Assembly (NCBI RefSeq): GCF_000003605.2
Contig: NW_003134358.1
Location: 121,765 to 185,764 of the forward strand
Direction: 5' to 3'
Source: Saccoglossus kowalevskii
Lineage: Eukaryota > Hemichordata > Enteropneusta > Harrimaniidae
Length of the DNA: 64,000 nucleotides
The notes under the pieces were generated by a model, which had not been told where the DNA came from, did no database searches, and worked only from the letters and a program-made list of their open reading frames with translations. Positions within the stretch are counted from its first letter, which is position 1. Each line of letters opens with the position of its first letter. The position numbers and the translations under genes were made by a program. This document shows, piece by piece, positions 47,859-59,800 of the stretch.

Positions 47859-50800
47859 ATGTCAGACACTGATGGAGATATAGACGGAGCTACGATACTC
47901 TGTCGATCACTAAAAGACCAGGTAAACAACTCGACACTTGTACACAGTATAGTTATTAGTTTGCCAGACAGGTGAACTTTGAGGTGGCATGAGCATTGAA
48001 TGCCGCTCAAGGTTCATAATGACAACGAACTGTCTGTGATTGTACATACCAACAGTTATGCATTAATTCATTTACTATTTAGCATTAACATTAATATTAT
48101 ATCATAAACTCGTCCTAAAATTACTCTTTATCGTTAATATTGAAATACTGTATTTCCACCATTGTAAAAAATATTAGTAATGACAATGCTAATAGCCTCT
48201 ACAACAATAGAGGGGGCCCTCTATAAGTTGGAAAGTTAGTATTAAGTTGGCGCTCGATCACGCTATAGAAGTGAACCCCCCTAACATTCCAACTTATTCA
48301 GGTGTCCTGCATTGCTAAACTAGTAACTCCATAGTTGAAGTGTCCTGCCAACTTTCATATCATACTGTAGATTTGACAATTCTAACTCTAACCTTTACAC
48401 TTTAACAATATTTAGCATATCATTAATGACAACATGGTCTGTGCAGCAAATATGAATTAATCAGAAAAATAAATGAAAATATTCCCCTCCCTAACAATGT
48501 TACAATGATGCAATATGCAAATCACTATTGTGGTATACAGCATTACGCTTAAAGCTACCAGTTAACATGAATGTATTTTATTTACATATGAATAGAAACA
48601 CGTCAAATGAAAAAAAAAATTATCACCAACACCACACACAAAAAAAAATCATAGCGTGCACTTTAACAGGACTGATTTTGCCAAAATGAAATCCTTCAAA
48701 ATCAAGTTGAGTAAGCTTGTTGACTGCATGGGAGGTCTGTGTTCAAGAAAATAATAAAATTGTAAGTGACTGTAATATAGTGTAAATGTTGTGGTACCAT
48801 ATTAATTTTATATTACACATATTGTGTCTGTGATGCATCATATTATTTACCAGTTGTCATGGTACTTATTTATTTTTATTTGATTTTTTTCAAAATGTCA
48901 CCTTTAGTATATCTATGGTAAGTAATTACATGATCTAAGGCCAATTTTTTGTCACAAATTCACAAAAGCATATTTTTTTTACTATATTGAATATTTTCTT
49001 TTTTGTCAGGGTGTTAAGTACATGTTTGGTATTGTTGGATTTCCTGTTATAGAAGTAGGGATTGCAGCACAAGCCGTGGGATTGGAATATGTCGCTATGC
49101 GAAATGAACAAGCAGTGAGTAGGCATGGTTACGTTTTCAAATTATTTCTTGATATCGTGTGTATTTTATCTCTAAATTCACTTGATGAAGTGAAGTTAAA
49201 TTGACAATCTTATTCAAAGATTTAATTCACATTTTTTTTATAATACATAGGAGCATTAAAGACCAAAGTGAAAATTGTCTCAACTTTAAATCTTGAAAAA
49301 TTCACTTTCAGAAATTGATGGTGCGTTATTAAACTGCACATTTCTGATGAACAGAAGTGCCCTCCCCATCACTCCCCTCCCTCACCCCCCCCCCCTGCGA
49401 ACAAGAAAAGAAAATTATTTTTAAACAGATTTATTTATTACTGTAGGCTTCCTATGCAGCCTCAGCTATTGGATATCTGACTGGAAGGTAATAATCATGA
49501 ATTTATTTTTTATCTGTGAAAATTTGTCATTAGCTCAATTTATGACCACAAATATCAGTTTATCTGTCTTTGTTCATTGGTCAGCCATCATCTTGCATAT
49601 TTGCATACCTATGTATTGCTGTGTGGTTGATATGTTTTTATGATTGTTGTGGTACAACTGTCCATAGTGGTGTATAATAATTGAAATATCTTTCCCTTAC
49701 AACTGATTCTTTCAGTCAATTCAATTTGTGTTAATTTTAAATTGATCTGAATTGTATATGTATTTTTTCAAGGCCTGGTGCTTGTTTAGTTGTATCTGGT
49801 CCTGGATTAGTTCACGCTTTGAGTGGGATGGCTAATGCAATGTCGAATGGATGGTGAGTCCTAAAGTGTAGTAATAATTAAAGATGGACTTGGCTAAGTA
49901 ATAACAAAAATTATTTGATGCTGAGTGAAACTTTCCATGAAATAAATAATAAAAAATCTAATACAAATCTTGTGTACCTGTACTTGTTTCCATAGCAACA
50001 CCGAATTTGTGATTTCACTATACTGTAAAATGACTAATTTTCACTGGGTTTAAATTTCGCTGATTTTCCATTTCAGGCATATTCAGTGGGTTTTAAATTC
50101 ACGGTTTTGTCATTTAGATAATGTGTTCTAAGCTAAATTTTACATATTCACTGGGTTTAGTTGGACCTCTCTCAGATTTGCTCATTTTGTGATGATTTCT
50201 TTAATTCTTCAATTGAAATGTGCATTGCTTGCAGCGGGGCTATCTCAGCCAAGAGGCTGCTTGTTTAATATATTCTTCAATATTTTTCGAAATGAACTCT
50301 AATTTTGGAGCCAACGGACAAACTTTGAGTCGATTGAGTTTTTACTAAAAATTTGGCTGTTTTTGTCCCAATCTTCTCAGGAAAAGTGCAAACTATAAAT
50401 AGGACTATTTGGAGAATTTGTTATGAAAAGAGGAACTGGTGGTGAAAAAGTGAAACAGTATTTTAACAGTTACTTGAAATAATAATATCTAATACAGTAA
50501 CTATGTGATATAAGATTTATTGGTTAAATTGGTTTTCATAAGTTACCAGAAATTACTAGAATTGGAATCCTAATTTGTCATATAAATAAATAATATTATC
50601 AGGCCAATGATAGTGATTGGTGGATCCAGTGATGAAGACCAAGAGGGCATGGGAGCATTTCAAGAATTCCCACAGGTAAATTAAAGTGAAACAATTCATA
50701 GTGTATCACACATTCAAAAACGACCAATGAATTTTACATGCATTTTTTTTAAAACCCACATAATACACAATGCAGTGCAATGACTGTGACACTCAAGAAA

Positions 50801-53800
50801 AAGACAGAAAATTAGATTAAAGTTTTTTTTTTTTATTGTACACATATTTATAAGATCAAAATTAAATCCAGAGTAATACATGTATACAGTAAACCGCTTT
50901 AATTTTTCAAGAGACACATTTTTCGCGAATTTCACTAATTAGTTAAAAATCAAGACCTTTTGTTTCATTGAAAATGTCTCTGGGGTTGGAGTGTCAGCGA
51001 CATTCGCATAATTTTGTTTTCTTAGATGCCACGGCAACAAATAGAGAAAATTCGTAGTTACGAAAGTTTTACGGTTTACAGTATGTATTTGAATTCTGAA
51101 ACTGATCACTTTGAGCTTCGAGGATTGCTGTGTAGATACATATGGTTGTCATGGTGATACATGATATGGTAAATTGTCTCATTCTCAGGTTGAAAGCACG
51201 CGGCTGTTTAGTAAATACACTGCAAGACCATCAAATATCTCGAGATTACCCTTCTACATTGAAAAGGTGAGTCAACTAAATTTACAGAGTACACATCGTC
51301 ACAGTACAAGCAAGCCAGCCATCCATGGCGTTCTTATAAACACATGCATGATCGTGATAGGAAAAGCTGTTTTTGACCTCAGTTAAATCAAAAGATTTGA
51401 TTGGGCATGCTCAGTTAAATCAAAAGATTTGATTGAGCATGCTCAGTTAAATCAAAAGATTTGATTGGGCATGCTCAGTAAAATCAAAAGATTTGATTGG
51501 GCATGCTCAGTTAAATCAAAAGATTTGATTGGGCATGCTCAGTTAAATCAAAAGATTTGATTGGGCATGCCAAAGGGCTGGATCCATCATTCAGCATTTT
51601 TATCAACAACTCGCATCAATTTCAAATTTCAACCAATAGATTTGGTCATCTTATATCATGTCATAGTTTAACAGAAAAAACATTTGAGTTTCCATGGAAA
51701 TGCATCAGAGCATGTGTCGTACTGTTTGTTTTCATCAACTGGGAAATTCACTACGTTCAATTACCCACCATAGACTACGGTCAGTCAAAATGACTATTTT
51801 GAACTGTAGGCATTAATCAGCGATTCTGCCGGTGACGGAGAGATAGAATCTAGGTCAGGGGAAGCCCCGTGACCCCAAGATTCTCTTCTATTACGTCACG
51901 AACCACGTGACCGAGGCTGGACAATCACTCTTCTTTCATCTTCGCCTCGTCGGAATGATTCTGAGTGGCTCTGCATGGCTCGTTTGCTTTTTCCTGTCTG
52001 GGTTTCTAGCGTGGGTTATTGCCGCAGCCGCGGCATTCGGCATTCTAGCTGGTAGGATAAGTTTTTTTTGTCTTATTTATCCTTGTGTCATTTTCCTCTT
52101 TGTGTGTAATATTTTTTCACAACGAAGAAATTAAAACCCGACGCTACTACGTAACCACCTTTTACTACTGTAATTCGCTTCCCTAATGCATGTCGTCTTC
52201 ATTTTATACTTGATCTACGTATTTAGAAATGAATAGATGTAATGACAGCTCCATGACTCGCTGCTGTTTTTTGGTCTCCTCGTTTTCGAGTCAACTGTGC
52301 AGTGGTTATATTCAGAATTTACCAGCATAGAACCTTCATCCGATATGCTTTTCGCCATGGCTGCGTGCAAGGTTCGGGGTCTTTGCCTTGAAGGCGTGCG
52401 TTTTTCACTGGAGTTCTGATGCCTGAGATATTTTTTTTTTCAGAGCCATCAAAATCTCTGAGACTGGCCGCGTCACTCGTTTTTCCACAGCATGAGTGGA
52501 AAGTCCTCACACTCGGAAAAGGCACCATACACAGGGTAGATCAGCCGGAACTAAGTCCAGGCTTCTACCCAAATGTGTTCGTAGTACCAAATCTACAAGT
52601 GGCGGACGTCCAGTTCTGTACCTAGGCAGACTGAATGAGTACATGCTCCTCCATCGGTTCCACATGGAGATGCCATTCAGGGTTCTTCTCTCCATCCACC
52701 GTTTTGACTGGCTAGCCCCACTAGACTTAAGCGGGGTCCACCTGCACATACCGATGCACCCAGCGAGTTGCCATCTTCTTTGAATTGCCCAGCTGGGCCA
52801 AGTATTCCAATTTTGGGTGCTCCCCCCCATTCGATTAGGCACAGCGCCCTATGTGTTCACCAGAGTGATGAAACAGGTAGTGCTGCTGCTTCACCAAATG
52901 TCGGTACACCTCATTCTGTACCAAGACAACTGGTTACTACACAACCCGGACAAGGGGTTATTAGCCAGGCACGTCAGGCTAACACAGGATTTACTTTACC
53001 AGCTCTTTTGGAAATCGACAAGTCCCATCTCGACCCAACACCCAGTTGGTGTTCCTGGGCATGGAGTTTGACATAGAGGTAAGCTTGGTATAGCTATTTC
53101 AAGCATGTTGCTTAGCGCTAAACAGCATAGCCGAACGTCTAGTCAGCGTTCCCTCAGTGTCCCTCCGAGAACTAATGCGGATCATCGGAATGATGACCTC
53201 CGTTCGAAGGGTTGTTACCCAGGCCGCATTATGCAGTCGCCCGGTATAACGCTTGTTATAACGCCGAGCTCTCCTACAGGAACTAGATAGGCGGGTTTTG
53301 ATCTCGGACCAAGTAAAGGAAGCCCTGCCCTGGTGGTCGTCACTGGTCAACCTCGGACAGGGGAACCCCTTGGACCCACTCGCAGATGCCTCCCAAGTTT
53401 GGGGAGCGCATCTATTGAACGATCAAGGCACAGGCAATGCAGTGGTGGTCTCCTTCAAGAAGGAGGGGGACACGTTCCCCATCGTTGTCAGTCCTAGCAG
53501 AGCAAATCCTCCTTTGGTGCCTGGAATACAATGTGGAGCTAACCGCACACCACCTTCCAGGGATGAGGAACAGTCTGGCAGACGCCCTTTCAGGGCGGCC
53601 CCATCTCCAGAACATGGAGTGGCTGATACCCCAGTGGGTAGCCTCCAGGCTGCTTCGGCTGTGGCACGGTCCGAGGTTAGACCGGTTTGCTGCACCCCGG
53701 AACGCCAAGCTCCCGACGTACGTAACACTCCTGCCGACTCCAGGAGCCTGGGCCAGGGTCGCTTTGCTAACCCTGTGGACCCACTAAGTTGTGTACGCCT

Positions 53801-56800
53801 TTCCTCCCTTCCCGCTAGTTCACCGGGCACCGGAAAAAACTAGTAGTGCTTCCGGACTTCCCAACCAGACGGCACGCTTCCAACGAGCTCAGTGGGTATC
53901 ACATACATGCATAGAGTCTCTCAGTAGACCCGCACATACAAAAGCTTTATCTGAGTGGGCTGCAAACGTCCTGGCCAGGGCGAACAGAGATTCCACTATT
54001 TGGTGTAGCGGAAGGGAGATTGATCCATACCATCCCTCTATTGGTAGCAGGCTCCTTCCGCCACCTGTTTGATGAAGTGGGTTTGTCCTACGCAGCGATC
54101 GTTGGCTACAGGTCGGCCTGGTCCCTCACCATTGAGAACATACGGAAACAAGATTAGCCGATTGTCCTATTATTAGGAGACTATTTACTGCTTTTCAGAT
54201 GCCGAGACCCCATACAAGGGAACCGCCTAACTGGAACTTGTCGGCTGTGTTGTCTGCTCTAAGCAGACCACCCTTTGAGTCTCTCCGATCAGCACCACTT
54301 AAATTTTTGACGTAGAAAATAGTCTTCCTACTGGCCCTCGCCTCAGGTAGGCGTCTGTCAGAGCCGGGAACATTGTCCTTCTTGGATGATGTACCGCCGT
54401 TATGGACAATCAAGTTGTGCAAAAGACACAAATCGGGTTTCTCGCCTAGAACCAAATCCCAGGACACGATCCTCACCCGATCGCCATCCCCCGGCTGTCA
54501 AATTTTGTCTGCCTGGAGGGTCAGGAGGAATTGCTTCTCTGCCCGGTTTGAGCACAGAGTTGCTACCAAACCGTACTAAGGACGGGGTGCCAGGCACATT
54601 TCTTTGTGTTACGGCCCAGGCAGGCAGGATAGGCCGGCCTCCCCAACTTCCATAACCAGGTGGTTTACTGCAACTGTATTAGAGGTCTATAATACTTTAA
54701 CTTCCTCAACACAGAGCTTGCACAGACACCAAGTACGAGGTCTGTGCGATTGCCAACTCACTAGTGCTAGCGTCATGTGCCCCTCCCCCCCGAGCACACA
54801 CAGGGGGCAGGCTTCTGGAGAACCCAGAATGTCTTTATCAACTACCACCTAAGAGACACCTAATCCATTGAGGAGGGTCTCTTTAGGTTGGGTCCCGTCG
54901 TAGCGGGTCAGTCTTGGTTTGCTGACCCAGCCCGAACGACCACAAGGGTCCCTGCACATGGTAGCTTCCAGGGCCCGTTTTTCGGCCTATGCCTTCATGC
55001 AGAACTGTTTCGGTCTTTCTTTTGAAAGCTTACTACCCCCAGAATTGGGTTGGGGTCTAGCTTTCTCGGGCACACCGAACCCTGTCACCGTAGCAGCATT
55101 TTGGCTTCTTGCTCAGGGGACAACACAGGCAAGGTAAGACACCACCCGTTTTGGGTCTTAACTAAGGTGTTGAGTTTATTGTAGTTTGTTTCATCCCGAA
55201 AAGACTTTCATCATTTTCTGTTTGCTCGGAAAACCCACTACCCATCGGCGTCTAACTCTGCCTACAGTTCAAAATAGTCATTTTGCCTGACCGGAGTCTA
55301 TGGTGGGTAATTGAACATAGTGAATTTAGGCAGAGGGTTCTCTGAACCCGCCTATTCACATAGTTCATACCCACCATAGACTCCCCCCCAACCACCCCAC
55401 TCTTTCTGTAGCGTTGGTCTAAGTTCTTGAGGTGGAGAGAAAGGAACCAGAGTGATTGTCCAGCCGTCATTTTGACTGACCGGAGTCTATGGTGGGTATG
55501 AACTATGTGAATAGGTGGGTTTGGAGAACCCTCTGTCTAATACTGGTTTATAGTGGGAATTCTGCCATGGTATAATGGTGAAGCAACGATCAAAGAAATG
55601 AACCTTGGCAGGTGAAGATGACAGCCGGATTTACCTGTGCTACTGTTGGTTGATATTTAGAAGGCCTAGTAATGTAACATGTACACTATATTATTGTCTT
55701 GTACAGGCTGTTAGAAGTAGTATATATGGAAGGCCTGGTGCTGTATACATAGACATGGCAGGCAATATGGTGAATAAAAAAGTAGCTGAGAACGATGTCA
55801 GGTAAGTTTATTCCAGACACTTGCAATATATGGTTAATTGTGACAGCTCTCACTAAAAATTTATATAAACTGTAGCTGTTAAAGTGAAAGTCAAGCCAAG
55901 CAATATAAGCTCCACAAATGTAAGAGAATGCTCAATTTCTGATAACAGATTCTATGATGTTATACTATACCCAGAAACAAGATGGCGGACTACATAAATT
56001 GATGAACAGTTCAATATCTAGAGATTGAAAAGTGATATAAAAAAACTGTAAATTGCATGTCCTTATATTTTCCAAGCTCTTTTATCTGGGAGTAATATGT
56101 TGTTAGCCTTGACTTTCCTTTTAAATACTCAATTTTTATCAAAATCGTCTCCATTCATGGAACTGGTAATTAGAATAGCTTGACAATTACTAGCCATCGA
56201 GAGGATTGACATCTACTGGCCACTAAAAACTTTGCATTTAATTTTTCTATAGTTTTGTACAAAAATGTGCTGCTGCGCCACGCATGCTGGCTGATCCCGA
56301 TACAGTGAAAGAAGCTGTCAGTCTTTTGATGACGTCATCCAGACCACTTGTAGTCATCGGGAAAGGTTAGATACTTAACATCTAAGTTCATTGTTGTAAA
56401 ACCCTTGTCTCTTTGCAGTAACAGATAGTTACCAAAAAAACTCTCTGGTATAATTTGCTGTGTACACATTTAAATATTAAGAAGCTTGCAATGCCCTGTT
56501 GGCTCCAAAATTAGGGTTCATTTCTAGAAATATTGAAGAATGTAAGAAAAAAGTGCAGACAAATTTGGGTGAGAAAGTCTGGTGGTGAAAAGGTTAACCA
56601 CCAGTTGTGTTTTACAATTTGCTGAATGTGTGGAAAGTTTCGAATATGCAAACAGAAATGAGCATTACATGTATTATTGCCGCATTCAAAAACACATGCA
56701 CACGCTTTTCGAGTTAGTAAAGTGACTACGAAAACAGGCAGAGATGAACACCATGCAGCCTGTCCAGTTCTTTCGCGGAATCACTCATGTGCATTTAGTA

Positions 56801-59800
56801 TTTCTAGAAACGTATGTTTGTGATTTTGTCTTACAATTTCACAATTCATATTACTTCTCCAATTTGCGTGACTTCTTCAATTTTTGCGAAATCTTCTTGC
56901 CATGTCACACCACTTGCATACCCAATAATATACGTTGGCCAACTTGACGTTTAATTAATAACTTTACTTTACATTGATGTAATACGGTACACAGGTGCTG
57001 CCATTGCGGGTGCCGAAAAGAATGTCCGCACTTTCATAGAGACGCATAAATTACCATTTCTACCAACACCAATGGGTAAAGGTGTGATTCCTGATGATCA
57101 TCCACTGTGTGTAGCACCAGCAAGATCCAGGTAGATGTACAATTTGTATTGCTTTGTCAAAGTGATTAGTGAACGCAGAATCAGAGGTTATTTGGCTAAC
57201 ACAGAACATGTGGTCAGGTCCATCATAACTAGTGAGATGTTCAAAAACACCATTTACAACATCGAACAGACTTCTTTCAAACTAACACCTGCCTTGACCA
57301 TACTAAATACACATTATGTGGTCTGGCCCAGAAAACATATTATGCTAATTAGTTTGAAATTAGCATTCCGATTGGCTGAAGCAAGGTATTATATATTTCA
57401 CTGGAAGACCTTAGATCTTGATTATGCTTGGTTATTATCTCCCGCCAAATATGCAAATTTTCCCCAGAGAGATCTTATATCCGCTAGCAAATATCCACGC
57501 TTGTTGTTTATGACTTCTAAATGTTTGATGATCTAAGTTTTTGAGAAATATCTGATATCTGAAACGCATGCATTAGCATATGAAATTCAGACACTCCTTT
57601 GAATGAAAAGCTGAAATGATCGCAAAAATTTCATCATACTGAGAGGTATTGAAATTGTTAGGTACATACATGTATTTTCTGCAATTCATGGAAATTCAGA
57701 TGAATACTTCACATAATAGTTGTAAGACAACATGACAAACAAAGATCATGGCATCATAGTGGCGACAAAACAGTGCATGGGGTTTGACCATTGTGATCAC
57801 ATTTTTTTTTTGGTATTTACGCTTAATAATTTGCAATAAATAGATTTGATGATGGTCAATTTAAAGGGTACATGTATCTCATTGCTTTATTCTTCTCTGA
57901 AAGATCAACATTTTGTCATTGAGCTATAAAAAACAGAAATTCAAGTTCAATTCGGCTTGTGCCTTTTACGCAATACACAGAATCTTGCATGGAAAATAAT
58001 TCATTCCAATCTTTTGAAAGGTATATGACTTACATTCCCTTATCTCTCATTCACCCTTGATATTACTCATTGTTTACAGAGTCACGATCCAGTATATATT
58101 ATTATTTTATACATTTTCTGTAGAGCATTGCTAAAAGCAGATGTCGTAGTTTTACTCGGTGCCAGATTGAATTGGATTCTTCATTTTGGAATTCCACCAA
58201 GATTTGATCCAAATACAAAGTTTATACAGGTAATCAGATTATGGTCTTTCTGTATATTTTATGCTTGTTAGTGAGAACATTTGATACATTGCAAATCCCA
58301 TCAAAACAAACATTTGGCTGGCCCGCCAGTTGTCTAGGAGTCATGTAGCAGTTACCCACCAGTTGCCTAGCAGTTACCCACCAGTTGCTAGCAGTCGCCT
58401 AGTAGTCATGTAGCAGTTGCCTAGCAGTTACCCACCAGTTGTCTAGGTGTCATGTAGCAGTTACCCACCAGTTGTCTAGGAGTCATGTAGCAGTTACCCA
58501 CCAGTTGCCTAGGAGTCGTGTAGCAGTTACTCACCAGTTGCCTAGCAGTTGCCCAGCAGTCGCCTAGGAGTCATGTAGCAGTTACCCACCAGTTGTCTAG
58601 GATTCATGTAGCAGTTACCCACCAGTTGTCTAGGAGTCATGTAGCAGTTACCCACCAGTTGCCTAGGAGTCGTGTAGCAGTTACCCACCAGTTGCCTAGC
58701 AGTTGCCTAGGAGTCATGTAGCAGTTGCCTAGCAGTTACCCACCAGTTGTCTCGGAGTCATGTAGCAGTTGCCTAGCAGTTACCCACCAGTTGTCTCGGA
58801 GTCATGTAGCAGTTACCCACCAGTTGCCTAGGAGTTGTGTAGCAGTTGCCTAGGAGTCATGTAGCAGTTGCCTAGCAGTTACCCACCAGTTGCCTAGAAG
58901 TTGTGTAGCAGTTACCCACCAGTTGCCTAGGAGTTGTGTAGCAGTTGCCTAGGAGTCATGTAGCAGTTGCCTAGCAGTTACCCACCAGTTGCCTAGCAGT
59001 TGCCTAGCAGTTACCCACCAGTTGCCTAGGAGTTGTGTAGCAGTTACCCACCAGTTGCCTAGCAGTTACCCACCAGTTGCCTAGCAGTTGCTTAGGAGTC
59101 ATGTAGCAGTTGCCTAGCAGTTACCCACCAGTTGCCTAGGAGTCATGTAGCAGTTACCCACCAGTTGCCTAGGAGTCATGTAGCAGTTACCCACCAGTTA
59201 CCAAACAGTCACTTAGGAGTCATGTAACAGTTGCCTAGCAGTCAGCTTATAGCATGTATATTTCTTCTATAGGTTGACATTTGTCCTGAAGAATTACATA
59301 ACAATGTAGGAAACAGGGCTATTGGACTTGCTGGTCATTTAGACTGTGTTGTTCAGCAGGTTAGTATTTAGCAGTCTATGAAATAATAAACCTCTGGGTA
59401 CTTTGACTCTTCATCGTTATATTGCTTTGTATGTACTTTCACTCTATAACACATTGCATACTGGGTACTTTAACTCTAATTTATTATATTGCATTATGGA
59501 TACTTGCACTTGTTAGTCCTCTTGTACATACATGTACGCTCGGAATTTTGACAATTACATCGAGTTTGACGAAATAATCTGCACTAGTGATTGGCACTTG
59601 ATAGTCTAAACATCATAATGTTTCTATCACAGCTAACGGAAGCTCTTGGCAAATTGCCTGGCTGCTACACCCATCCAATCAAAAGTCCATGGCGGGATAC
59701 ATTGCAAGAGAAAGTTACAAGTAATGTCAAAGCCAGTGAGACGCTTGCGTCTGATTTATCAGTTCCCATGAACTACTATGCAGTGTTTTCCAAGGTATGT

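Noticed and set aside
57135-57536. 133-codon frame in HACL1 intron 9
   Set aside because: It begins a few bases after the exon 9 donor, resembles no known family and has no splice or promoter context. It is likely a chance open frame.
58318-59245. CRISPR-like repeat array
   Set aside because: The modules are contiguous 11-mers with no unique spacers, and the DNA is animal; it is a minisatellite.
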